Positions 8,146 to 15,251 of a stretch of 34,500 nucleotides of DNA are shown piece by piece. The notes under the pieces were generated by a model. It ran no database searches. It saw only the letters and a list, made by a program, of their open reading frames with translations, and was not told where the DNA came from. The position numbers were made by a program, and so were the translations under genes. How positions within the stretch are numbered: position 1 is the stretch's first letter; each line of letters opens with the position of its first letter. The stretch spans positions 1-34,500 of the forward strand of contig JAPLMQ010000298.1 in the NCBI GenBank assembly GCA_026386955.1, written 5' to 3'. This stretch comes from Planctomycetota bacterium (GTDB lineage Bacteria; Planctomycetota; Phycisphaerae; Phycisphaerales; Phycisphaeraceae).

Positions 8146-9600
8146 GTGGCCGCCCAATCGATCCAGGACCGTTTCGTCGCCGCCCACGCCGCGCTCGCCG
8201 CCGTCGCGCAGGAGCACGTGCTCGCCTCGTTCGCCGCGCTCTCCGACGCGCAGAAGGCCGAGCTGCTCGACCAGATCGACAACGTCGATTGGCCCGAGGT
8301 CGCGAGGCTGGTGAAGTCGCACGTCCTCGCCAAGCCGCACTTCGCGCTGCCCGCCAACGTCGCGCCGGCGCCGTGGTACGCCAACGTCCCCCCCGCCGAC
8401 CAGGCCGGCAAATACCAGCAGGCCCGCAAGGCCGGCGAGGAGCTGGTCCGCGCCGGGAAGGTCGCCGCCTTCACCGTCGCCGGCGGCCAAGGCACGCGCC
8501 TCGGCTGGAACGGCCCCAAGGGCACCTTCCCCGCCACGCCCGTCCGCAACCTCTCGCTCTTCCAATCGATGGGCGAGTACCTGCTCAACGCCGCCCGCCG
8601 CTGGGGCAAGCCCGTGCCGTGGTACGTCATGACCAGCCCCGCCAACCACCAGGCGACGACCGACTACTTCACGCAGAACGATTTCCTCGGCCTGGGCAAG
8701 GAGAACGTCAAGCTCTTCCCGCAGGCGATGATGCCCGCGATCGACATGAAGACCGGCAAGGTGCTCCTCGAGTCGCCCGCGTCGATCGCCCTCTCGCCCA
8801 ACGGGCACGGCGGCTCGCTCAAGGCCCTTTACGCCAGCGGCGCGATCGCCGAGATGAAGAAACGCGGCATCGAGCAGATCAGCTACACCCAAGTCGACAA
8901 CCCGATCGTGCGCATCATCGACCCGCTCTTCCTGGGCCTGCACGCGCTCGACCGCTGCGAGATGTCCTCCAAGATGCTGCCCAAGGCCTACCCCAAGGAG
9001 AAGCTCGGCAACTTCTGCCTCATCGACGGCCGGATGACCGTGATCGAATACTCCGACCTGCCCGACGAGCTGGCCGAGCAGCGGCTGCCCAACGGCGACC
9101 TGCGCTTCCGCGCCGGCTCGATCGCGATCCACGCCATCCGCGTCGACTTCGTCGAGTCGCTCAACACCCGCCCGGGGGGGTTCGCGCTCCCCTTCCACCG
9201 CGCGGAGAAGAAGGTGCCGCACATCGACATCGTCACCAAGCAGCCCGTCGAGCCCAAGAGCAACAACGCGGTGAAGCTCGAGACCTTCGTCTTCGACGCC
9301 CTGCCGCTCTGCGAGCGCTCGATCATCTACGAGACCGACCGGCTCGACGAGTTCGCTCCGATCAAGAACGCCGACCAGGAGGGCGTCGCCCCGATCGACA
9401 CGCCGAACACCAGCAAGGCGCGGCAGACATTGCGCGCCGCGGGCTGGCTGGAGAAGGCGGGCGTGAAGGTCGCGCGCAATGCCAAGGGCGAGCCCGACGC
9501 GGTGATCGAGATCAGCCAGCTCACGGCGATCTACGCGGAGGACCTGAAGAAGGCGAAGCTGCCCGCGAAGATCGACGCGGGGGCGAAGGTGGTGCTGTGA
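8146..9600 (+). CDS. UDP-N-acetylhexosamine pyrophosphorylase (UDPGP family, eukaryote-like)
   Basis: Transfers UMP from UTP to a sugar-1-phosphate, most likely GlcNAc-1-P or GalNAc-1-P, giving the UDP-sugar for peptidoglycan or glycan synthesis. It has 484 residues, as in the AGX/UAP1 group and unlike two-domain GlmU. Motifs: uridine-binding AGGQGTRLG (112-120) with PKG (124-126), MTSPANH, PNGHGGSLKALY, QVDNP and KMLPKAYPKEKLG. The exact sugar cannot be told by eye; UTP-glucose-1-P uridylyltransferase of the same family is the alternative. The start is a GTG at 8146 with a very good AGGAGGA at 8133-8139. TAGACT at 8090-8095 is a possible -10. A strong hairpin terminator follows at 9671. Confidence 0.9.
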   Translation: MAAQSIQDRFVAAHAALAAVAQEHVLASFAALSDAQKAELLDQIDNVDWPEVARLVKSHVLAKPHFALPANVAPAPWYANVPPADQAGKYQQARKAGEELVRAGKVAAFTVAGGQGTRLGWNGPKGTFPATPVRNLSLFQSMGEYLLNAARRWGKPVPWYVMTSPANHQATTDYFTQNDFLGLGKENVKLFPQAMMPAIDMKTGKVLLESPASIALSPNGHGGSLKALYASGAIAEMKKRGIEQISYTQVDNPIVRIIDPLFLGLHALDRCEMSSKMLPKAYPKEKLGNFCLIDGRMTVIEYSDLPDELAEQRLPNGDLRFRAGSIAIHAIRVDFVESLNTRPGGFALPFHRAEKKVPHIDIVTKQPVEPKSNNAVKLETFVFDALPLCERSIIYETDRLDEFAPIKNADQEGVAPIDTPNTSKARQTLRAAGWLEKAGVKVARNAKGEPDAVIEISQLTAIYAEDLKKAKLPAKIDAGAKVVL

Positions 9601-9670
9601 GTGATGCGGGTCGACGACGCCCCCGCGCCTCAGGCATGGTCCCGAAGAACGATCCGCAAGAACGACCCTC

Positions 9671-9706
9671 AAAGCCCAGGCACTGCGGTGCCTGGGTTTT
9701 CTTTTT
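9671..9706 (+). terminator. Rho-independent terminator, CCCAGGCAC hairpin family, copy 1
   Basis: CCCAGGCAC (9675-9683), loop TGCG, GTGCCTGGG (9688-9696), preceded by AAAG and followed by TTTTCTTTTT. It lies 71 bp after the pyrophosphorylase stop. Near-identical hairpins occur at 29250, 29362 and 30294. Confidence 0.85.
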
Positions 9707-9759
9707 GGATCGCACAGGGGTTCACACGCGGATACGGGATCGTGCCAGGCATTTTCTTC

Positions 9760-9950
9760 AGCCCCAACGGGGCGCAAGGTGATAGCCCGGGGCATCGCCC
9801 CGGGAAGATGTCGCAATGATGAATGAGCCCTGAAAGGGCGAAACCGGTTTCACCCCGCGGCCAAGTTGCGCCCTTACAGGGCTTGAAGCGAATTCGGCGA
9901 TCCAACCCGGGGCGATGCCCCGGGCTTTCAACTTGCGCCCCTTCAGGGCT
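9760..9950. repeat. Nested inverted-repeat element (GCCCGGGGCATCGCCCCGGG family)
   Basis: Left arm 9760-9804 and right arm 9906-9950 are about 45 bp each and nearly complementary. Both carry the core CCCGGGGCATCGCCCCGGG, itself a palindrome, and GGGGCGCAAG. Inside is a second pair, AGCCCTGAAAGGGCG (about 9827) and CGCCCTTACAGGGCT (about 9870). There is no credible gene in 9601-10092. This gap holds the terminator, this element and about 140 bp of featureless sequence before the receiver gene. Confidence 0.75.
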
Positions 9951-10092
9951 CAATGCCAAGAACAACACGCGCAGGATCGCGTCACCACTTCCATCGACGA
10001 AATCGGGATGCATCTTGATCTCACGCCCCCTTCCCCAAACGCAGAACCATTGCCCCACCGGCCCGCGCTCATCGCACCGCGCGCATCAGCCG

Positions 10093-10686
10093 ATGAAATC
10101 CAAAGCGTCCGATGTCGGCGCGCCCGGGGACGGGCTGCGCCTTGAAGGAGATGTGTTGAGCCAGGCCTCGCAAGATCGGCAGCCCCCCGCCCCCGGAAGC
10201 GCCGGCTCATCGCCGTCGCAGGGACGAGGCGGTGGCGCGCTCACGCCGTTTCCGGGGGCGGGGCGCCGCGGCCGACGGGGCCCGGCGAGGCTGCTGATCG
10301 CGCACGACGAGCCGATCGTCCGCGCGGCGCTGGCCTACCTCTTCCATCAGGCGGGCTGGCGCGTCCAGACGGCCGCCAACGGCCAGGAGGCCGCGGACGT
10401 GGCCCGCATCGGGCGCTTCGATTTGCTGCTGCTCGACGAACGCCTCGCGCTGCTCGGCGGACTCGAGGCCTTGGCGCTGCTGAGGCGCGACCCCGCGGGG
10501 CGCGACGTGCCGGCGATGCTGCTTTCGCGGTCGCCCGTGACGATGATCGCGGCCCGCTGCGCCGAGCTGGGCGCGACGGCGATGCCGATCGGCCAGGCCG
10601 CGGACGTGGGGCTCTTGCTCCGCCGCGTCGCGGAGATGCTGCGCGCCGGGGCGGGCGAAGGGCCCGGCCTCGCGGCGGCGGCGTGA
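10093..10686 (+). CDS. Atypical response-regulator receiver protein
   Basis: A Gly/Pro/Arg-rich N-terminal tail of about 70 residues precedes a single receiver domain, with no output domain. Receiver signs: LLIAHDEPIVRAAL (acidic pair reduced to D-E after His), phosphoacceptor Asp in LLLLDERLALLGG (codon 10435-10437) and a Ser in MLLSRSP. The Lys that should follow ('A..YL.KP') is replaced by ATAMPIGQ, so phosphorylation switching may be altered. The start is uncertain. The ATG at 10093 has no ribosome-binding site, whereas AAGGAG at 10145-10150 would serve a TTG at 10156 or a GTG at 10153, which would shorten the tail. No kinase is adjacent. Two copies of the TTCCGGGGG/CCCCCGGAA motif lie in the tail. 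Confidence 0.75.
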   Translation: MKSKASDVGAPGDGLRLEGDVLSQASQDRQPPAPGSAGSSPSQGRGGGALTPFPGAGRRGRRGPARLLIAHDEPIVRAALAYLFHQAGWRVQTAANGQEAADVARIGRFDLLLLDERLALLGGLEALALLRRDPAGRDVPAMLLSRSPVTMIAARCAELGATAMPIGQAADVGLLLRRVAEMLRAGAGEGPGLAAAA

Positions 10687-10735
10687 GACGGCGCGGACAA
10701 GCGGCAAATCATTCAAACGTGAAGCGATTTCGTCA

Positions 10736-10960
10736 GATCAGAGCCGGACACTGTGTGTCCGTTCTTCAGGCGCAAGGCGGTACTCCGCCGCGCGCAACGT
10801 GCCGCACGCGCAGGTGCATCGCGATCCACGTTGGAGCGCCGTCGGCAACATCTGCCGGTGGCGTCATCGATTTGCAGTATGTCGCTAGTTCCCGACGAGC
10901 CGCGCGAGCGGAGCACCGCTGCGCGCCCGATCGACGGACACACAGTGTCCGGCTCTGATC
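10736..10960 (+). repeat. Terminal-inverted-repeat element (about 224 bp family), copy A
   Basis: Perfect 26-bp ends: the left end starts GATCAGAGCCGGACACTG (10736-10761) and the right end is its reverse complement (10935-10960). Subterminal hairpins GGCGGTACTCCGCC and GCGGAGCACCGC follow inward. The interior is homologous to copy C and, reverse-complemented, to copy B. There is no coding capacity and no clear target-site duplication. It looks like a non-autonomous mobile repeat (inference). Confidence 0.85.
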
Positions 10961-10977
10961 AGACGAGTTGCCGCATC

Positions 10978-11143
10978 CGTAGGGTGGGTAGAGCGGTAAT
11001 CCGCGAAACCCACCATGGGCGACGGTTGATGTTATTTTTCAAAATGCGTGGGGCGTGATCGTGGAGCGGCGCGGGGAGGTGTTGATGTGCGCGTCCCGTT
11101 GACCGTGGTGGGTTTCGCCGCGTACGGCTCTACCCACCCTACG
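10978..11143. repeat. Inverted-repeat element with 38-bp ends
   Basis: The left arm 10978-11015 begins CGTAGGGTGGGTAGAGC and ends AAACCCACCA. The right arm 11106-11143 is its reverse complement with about four mismatches. The arms belong to the same family as the repeats at 3686 and 16434. Together with copy A it fills the 10687-11173 gap; the remaining bases show nothing. Confidence 0.8.
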
Positions 11144-11173
11144 AAAACATCCGTCCCGGGCGCGCCCGGCCGC

Positions 11174-12337
11174 TCACGCCGCGTCGAGCGGCTTCAAGTC
11201 CCACTGGCCGTCCATGTAGACCAGCCCGTCGCGCGAGGTGAGCGAGTAGCCCGTGCCGAAGACGTCGGCGGCGACGACCTGCAGCGGGGCCGCGCGGTCG
11301 ACGTAGTCGATGATCGGCGAGTCCTTGCCCTGCACCTGCACGACTTGGAGATCGATCCAGTACGAGCCGGGGAGCAGCGGGATGCGCGGGATCTGCAGCG
11401 TGAGCCGCTCGATGTCGCCGCGCTTCACCGACTCGATGGCCCGCATCGAGGTGTTGAACGAGCAGATCGCCTGGTCGAGCGGCGACTTGAAGATCACGCG
11501 GCGGTAGTGGTTCTCGTGGCGGGAGAGGTCGAAGTGCCCGGGGCGGTCGTGCTCGCCGCCCTCGGTCGAGCCGGCGAGGTAATGGGCCACGGCGTCCTCC
11601 GACGAGCCGTCGAAGACGACTCCGCCGGCCTTGAGCACCACCCCGCGGTTGCAGAGCCCCTGCACCGCCGCCATGTTGTGGCTGACGAAAAGGATGGTCC
11701 GCCCCTGCTTGGCGACGTCGCCCATCTTCCCGAGGCACTTCTTCTGGAACTGCGCGTCGCCCACGGCGAGCACCTCGTCGACGATCAGCACCTCGGGCTC
11801 GAGGTGGGCGGCGACGGCGAAGGCGAGGCGGGTGTACATGCCGCTGGAGTAGCGCTTCACGGGCGTGTCGAGGAACTTCTCGACGTCGGAGAAGGCGACG
11901 ATCTCATCGAACTTGCGGGCGATCTCGGCCTTGGGCATGCCCAGGATGGCGCCGTTGAGGAAGATGTTCTCGCGCCCGGAGAGCTCGGGGTGGAAGCCGG
12001 TGCCAACCTCGAGGAGCGAGCCGACGCGCCCGCGGATCTCGGCCTCGCCCTCGGTGGGCTCGGTGATGCGCGAGAGGAGCTTGAGCAGCGTGCTCTTGCC
12101 GGCGCCGTTGCGCCCGATGACGCCCACGACCTCGCCCTTCTTGACCTCGAAGCTCACGTTGCGGCAAGCCCAGAAGGCGCCGTAGCGCTTGGACTCGACG
12201 TCCTTGCCCTGCCGCCAGCGGCGGACGGGCCAGGTGGCGGCGTCGGCGACGGCCTCGACGAAGGTGCGCGAGAGGTCGGCCCGCGCGATGCGGTAGCGCT
12301 TGCCCAGGCCGTTGACTCGAATGATGGTGTCGCTCAT
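11174..12337 (-). CDS. wzt: Polysaccharide ABC exporter ATPase (Wzt/TagH-like) with shortened C-terminal domain
   Basis: ATPase of an ABC-2 exporter that moves lipid-linked polysaccharide across the inner membrane. It has 387 residues. Features: the long insertion before the P-loop typical of this group, Walker A GRNGAGKST (75-83), the GTGFHPELSGREN stretch (112-124), signature YSSGMYTRLAF (163-173), Walker B LIVDEVLAVGD (184-194) and H-loop SHN (219-221). A Wzt-type C-terminal beta domain follows, with LLPGSYWIDL (321-330) and the VVAADVFGTG end. The junction 'HFDLSRHENHYRRVIFKS' seems to skip the first strands of that domain, about 50 residues against usual lengths near 430-440 (inference). 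That domain normally recognises the glycan's end group. Pairs with the permease 3 bp upstream. No glycosyltransferases are nearby. Confidence 0.9.
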   Translation of the reverse strand: MSDTIIRVNGLGKRYRIARADLSRTFVEAVADAATWPVRRWRQGKDVESKRYGAFWACRNVSFEVKKGEVVGVIGRNGAGKSTLLKLLSRITEPTEGEAEIRGRVGSLLEVGTGFHPELSGRENIFLNGAILGMPKAEIARKFDEIVAFSDVEKFLDTPVKRYSSGMYTRLAFAVAAHLEPEVLIVDEVLAVGDAQFQKKCLGKMGDVAKQGRTILFVSHNMAAVQGLCNRGVVLKAGGVVFDGSSEDAVAHYLAGSTEGGEHDRPGHFDLSRHENHYRRVIFKSPLDQAICSFNTSMRAIESVKRGDIERLTLQIPRIPLLPGSYWIDLQVVQVQGKDSPIIDYVDRAAPLQVVAADVFGTGYSLTSRDGLVYMDGQWDLKPLDAA

Positions 12338-12340
12338 GGT

Positions 12341-13303
12341 TCAGACCACATCCGCGATGGTCCGCTCGACGCGGCGGAAGAAATAGGTCCCGCTCACCAG
12401 CAGGAGCAGCACGACGATGGTCCCGGGCAGCATCATCAGCCAGGGCGGCTGGGCCGTGCCCAGGAGCGACCAGCGGAAGCCCTCGACGACGCCCATCAGC
12501 GGGTTGAGGCAGTAGAGCTGCTTCTGCCAGTCGGTGAGCTTGCCTTCGATGCTCTGGTAGGTGTAGACCACGGGCGTGATGAACATGCCCGCCTGGACGA
12601 TGAAGGGGGTGATGTAGCGGAAGTCGCGGTAGAGGGCGTTGAGGGCGCAGAGCCAGAGGCCCACCGCCATGGCGCAGAGGACCGCGAGGAGGATGAAGAG
12701 CGGCAGCGCGAGGACGGCGACGCCCGGCACCACGCCGTTGACCAGCATGAGCAGCAGCAGCACGCAGAAGCCCACGCCGAAGTCGGCGAGCGGGACGAGG
12801 ATCGATGCGCAGGGGACGATCAGCCGCGGGAAGTAGATCTTGGTGATCAGCGACTGGTTCTGCACGAGGCTGCCGCTGGCCTGGGTGATGGCGCCGGCGA
12901 AGAGCTGCCAGCCCAGGAGGGCGCAGAAGGTCGAGACGCTGTAGGGGATGTTGCCGACGGTGGGCTTGCGCTCGGGCATGAGCATGCTGAAGAGCTGGCT
13001 GAAGACCAGCATGGTCATGAGGGGCTGGATGACGGCCCAGCTCGCGCCCAGCACGGTCTGCTTGTAGCGGATCTTGATGTCGCGCATCGCCATGTGGATG
13101 AGCAGCTCGCGGTAGCGCCACATCTCGGAGAGGTCGACCGCCTGCCAGCCGGCGCTGGCGCGGATGCGCGTCACGAGTCCTGCTCCGGAGCCGCTCGTGC
13201 CCCCGGAGGCCCCGGAGCCCCCGGAAGCTTTGGGCGCGGGGCTGGGCGTCGCGGCTGGGGTTGTCACCGTTTCCACATGCGATTCCAAGGCCTGGTCTGT
13301 CAC
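12341..13303 (-). CDS. wzm: Polysaccharide ABC exporter permease (Wzm/TagG-like, ABC-2)
   Basis: Membrane subunit of the exporter, with six or so hydrophobic segments after a cytosolic amphipathic stretch. The ABC-2 opening 'WRYRELLIHMAMRDIKIRYKQTVLG' is followed by 'WAVIQPL', both hallmarks of Wzm/RfbA/TagG permeases, and the C-terminus has LNPLMGVVEGFRW. I start at GTG 13303, which follows GAGGGAG by five bases; the frame stays open to a GTG at 13330. Residues about 20-45 form a Ser-Gly-rich linker (SGGSGASGGTSGSG) built from TTCCGGGGGC-like units. This linker is unusual for the family and is placed before the cytosolic helix. The ATPase ATG lies 3 bp after this stop, so the two are one transcription unit. 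Confidence 0.9.
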   Translation of the reverse strand: MTDQALESHVETVTTPAATPSPAPKASGGSGASGGTSGSGAGLVTRIRASAGWQAVDLSEMWRYRELLIHMAMRDIKIRYKQTVLGASWAVIQPLMTMLVFSQLFSMLMPERKPTVGNIPYSVSTFCALLGWQLFAGAITQASGSLVQNQSLITKIYFPRLIVPCASILVPLADFGVGFCVLLLLMLVNGVVPGVAVLALPLFILLAVLCAMAVGLWLCALNALYRDFRYITPFIVQAGMFITPVVYTYQSIEGKLTDWQKQLYCLNPLMGVVEGFRWSLLGTAQPPWLMMLPGTIVVLLLLVSGTYFFRRVERTIADVV

Positions 13304-13534
13304 GACAACTCCCTCACGTCGCGGCGCCACCGAGGCCGCCCCTATCTTATCGTTCCGTGCGCCGGGCCCCCTTAACGCGCGCCGGGCGATTCCATCCCGA
13401 ATCGAGGCGGCATTCTAGGACCCTCGCGCGGCGCGGGCGCGCCGTCGCGCCTCGATGGGTCCGGGCGGTATCATGAATCCGTTGCGCATCGCCTCGCCGC
13501 GAAGTCCGAAGGTCCGATACCTCGGAGAAATTCC

Positions 13535-13744
13535 ATGCCCCCTCTTTCCGGCCCGTCCGACCACGTCAAGGCCGCCGCGATGACCTCCGCCGCCCAGCTC
13601 GTCCTCGCCGCCGTCTCCGCGGGACGCGACGTCCCCGAGCCGCTGCGCTACATGCAGGACCTCGCCCACCAGTTCGGCGTCGAGAAGGCGATCCTCACCG
13701 TCGCCCAAGGCCTCATCGGCGAGGCCAAGAAATACAACTGGTGA
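13535..13744 (+). CDS. Small conserved-looking cytosolic protein of unknown function (69 aa)
   Basis: A 69-residue, mostly helical and soluble protein. It has an 'AAQLVLAAVSAGRDVPEPLRYM' helix pair and a C-terminal 'GVEKAILTVAQGLIGEAKKYNW'. GGAG in CTCGGAGAAATTCC sits about eight bases before the ATG, and a strong hairpin terminator follows 40 bp after the stop. Both support a real gene. I do not recognise a family. It has no membrane segment, signal or cysteine. It is divergent from the wzm promoter region and independent of its neighbours. Confidence 0.65.
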   Translation: MPPLSGPSDHVKAAAMTSAAQLVLAAVSAGRDVPEPLRYMQDLAHQFGVEKAILTVAQGLIGEAKKYNW

Positions 13745-13785
13745 CCCCTCGTGCCGCCCAAGCCCCCAACAACCCCGCGCCCAAG

Positions 13786-13830
13786 CCCACGGATCGCGAC
13801 GGTACGCCGTCGCGATCCGTGGGGTTCTTT
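13786..13830 (+). terminator. Terminator hairpin, CCCACGGA family, copy H1
   Basis: A 17-bp perfect stem: the arm beginning CCCACGGATCGCGACGG (13786-13802), loop TACG, and its complement (13807-13823), then GTTCTTT. It lies 42 bp after the 69-residue gene. Related hairpins are at 13900, 21557 and 21927. Confidence 0.8.
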
Positions 13831-13899
13831 GGATGTCGTGAAGGCGCGAGATTTCATTCTGAACGCGCGGGACAGGGCCGAGTCTCCCGCGAACCCGAC

Positions 13900-13937
13900 C
13901 CCACCGAACCCGACGGAGTACCATCGGGATCAGTGGG
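13900..13937. repeat. CCCACGGA-family hairpin, copy H2 (imperfect)
   Basis: Arms CCCACCGAACCCGACGG (13900-13916) and CCATCGGGATCAGTGGG (13921-13937), loop AGTA, with three mismatches that could be G-U pairs. It has no T-run, so it may be a decayed relative of H1 lying before the sialidase gene. Confidence 0.65.
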
Positions 13938-14016
13938 CTTGAAATCGTGAATCGTCCCGACTGTCCACATCCCCTTTTTGCTCTCCATTCTCTCCCTCCC
14001 CCGGAACCGCCCCACC

Positions 14017-15027
14017 ATGGAACGCTACGTCGCCATCGACAACGTCTGCGCCTGGCCCAACCTCACCCTCATGCCCGACAACTCCGTGACCGCCACCATC
14101 TTCAACCAGCCCTGCCACGGCGAATGGGAAGGCGACGTCGAGGTCTGGGGCAGCGAAGACCAAGGGCGCACGTGGAAGCTCCGCGGCGTGCCGGCCCCGC
14201 ACGCGCCGGGCACCAACCGCATGAACGTCGCCGCCGGCCTCGCGAAGAACGGCGACCTGATCGTCCTCTCCTCCGGCTGGGGCAGCAGGCCCAAGCCCCC
14301 GCAGAAGGCCCACCACGACGGCACCGCCAAGTGCCTCTCGCCCTGGGTCTGCCGCTCCTCCGACGGCGGGCGCACCTGGACCCACGTCGACAAGTTCCCC
14401 GAGGCGCCCGAGCCGGACATGATGGCCCTCGTCCCCTTCGGCGACATCCTCCGCTGCGCCGACGGATCGCTGGGCGTCTCCTGCTACACGGGCAGGCTCG
14501 GCGACCAGGCCTACAAATACAACTCCTCCTACTTCTTCCGCTCGGCAGACGACGGCAAGACCTGGGGCCCGGGCGTCTTCATCGCCAAGGGCAACCACAA
14601 CGAGACCGCGCCGTTCCACCTCGGCAAGGGCAAGTGGATCGCCGCCGTGCGAACGCTCGACCCCGCCAACATGGTCATCAGCCGCTCCGACGACGACGGC
14701 AAGACCTGGGCCGTCGGCGCGGAGCTCACCCGCTCCGCCGAGCACCCCGGCGACCTGATCCGCCTCGCCGACGGGCGCCTGCTGCTGACCTTCGGCGTCC
14801 GCCGCAAGGAGGAATGGGCCATCGCCGCGAAGGTCAGCAGCGACGAGGGCGCGACCTGGTCCCACGCCGCCACGCTCACGCGCCTGATCGAGTCCGACCT
14901 GGGCTACCCCAGCACCGTCCAGTTCGCCGACGGCGCGCTCTGCACCGCCTACTACAACTCCCGCAACGAAGTCCATCACCGCTACCACATGGGCAGTTTG
15001 GTCTGGAAGCTCAGCGAGTTTTTCTGA
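14017..15027 (+). CDS. BNR/Asp-box protein (sialidase-fold, exo-alpha-sialidase-like)
   Basis: A 336-residue six-bladed-propeller candidate. Five Asp-boxes of the form S-x-D-x-G-x-T-W are visible: SEDQGRTW (46-53), SSDGGRTW (114-121), SADDGKTW (176-183), SDDDGKTW (224-231) and SSDEGATW (274-281). There is no signal peptide or membrane anchor from the ATG at 14017, so it appears cytosolic. The sialidase fold includes true sialidases and many other glycosidases. The arginine triad cannot be confirmed by eye, so activity is not claimed. The leader has no Shine-Dalgarno but contains one CCCCCGGAA motif 11 bp before the start. It is followed by a 183-bp inverted-repeat element. Confidence 0.85.
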   Translation: MERYVAIDNVCAWPNLTLMPDNSVTATIFNQPCHGEWEGDVEVWGSEDQGRTWKLRGVPAPHAPGTNRMNVAAGLAKNGDLIVLSSGWGSRPKPPQKAHHDGTAKCLSPWVCRSSDGGRTWTHVDKFPEAPEPDMMALVPFGDILRCADGSLGVSCYTGRLGDQAYKYNSSYFFRSADDGKTWGPGVFIAKGNHNETAPFHLGKGKWIAAVRTLDPANMVISRSDDDGKTWAVGAELTRSAEHPGDLIRLADGRLLLTFGVRRKEEWAIAAKVSSDEGATWSHAATLTRLIESDLGYPSTVQFADGALCTAYYNSRNEVHHRYHMGSLVWKLSEFF

Positions 15028-15055
15028 ACCGCGCCGAATCGCGCGGCACCGCCCC

Positions 15056-15238
15056 TGTTAGCCGGACGCGCAAGCGACGGCTTAAACCGTCCGGCGGCGT
15101 TGAAACGCACGTCTCGCTCCCGGCACACTCCATCGCTTGCGCGACGCGACGAGATCGAGGCTGCCGAGCATTCGCGCGGATGTCGGATTTCAACGGACAA
15201 CGTGCGCCCAACGCCGTCGCTTGCGCGTCCGGCTAACA
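15056..15238. repeat. Inverted-repeat element with perfect 26-bp ends
   Basis: The left end 15056-15081 begins TGTTAGCCGGACGCGCAAG and the right end 15213-15238 is its exact reverse complement. The interior of about 131 bp has no gene. The element fills the space between the sialidase-like gene and the secreted-protein gene and ends just 13 bp before the latter's start. It resembles a non-autonomous repeat (inference). Confidence 0.85.
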
Positions 15239-15251
15239 AGAGAGGTCCATC

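Noticed and set aside
7983..9782. A 599-codon plus-strand frame over the pyrophosphorylase
   Set aside because: Overlaps the clearly assigned gene in another frame and is almost entirely Arg/Ala/Pro.
10736..10960. Insertion sequence with its own transposase
   Set aside because: About 225 bp has no room for a transposase and no open frame in it shows transposase motifs.
11048..13375. A 775-codon open frame on the plus strand opposite the Wzm/Wzt genes
   Set aside because: It mirrors two strong ABC-exporter genes, has Asp/Glu/Gly/His-rich composition typical of antisense frames in GC-rich DNA, and shows no motif.
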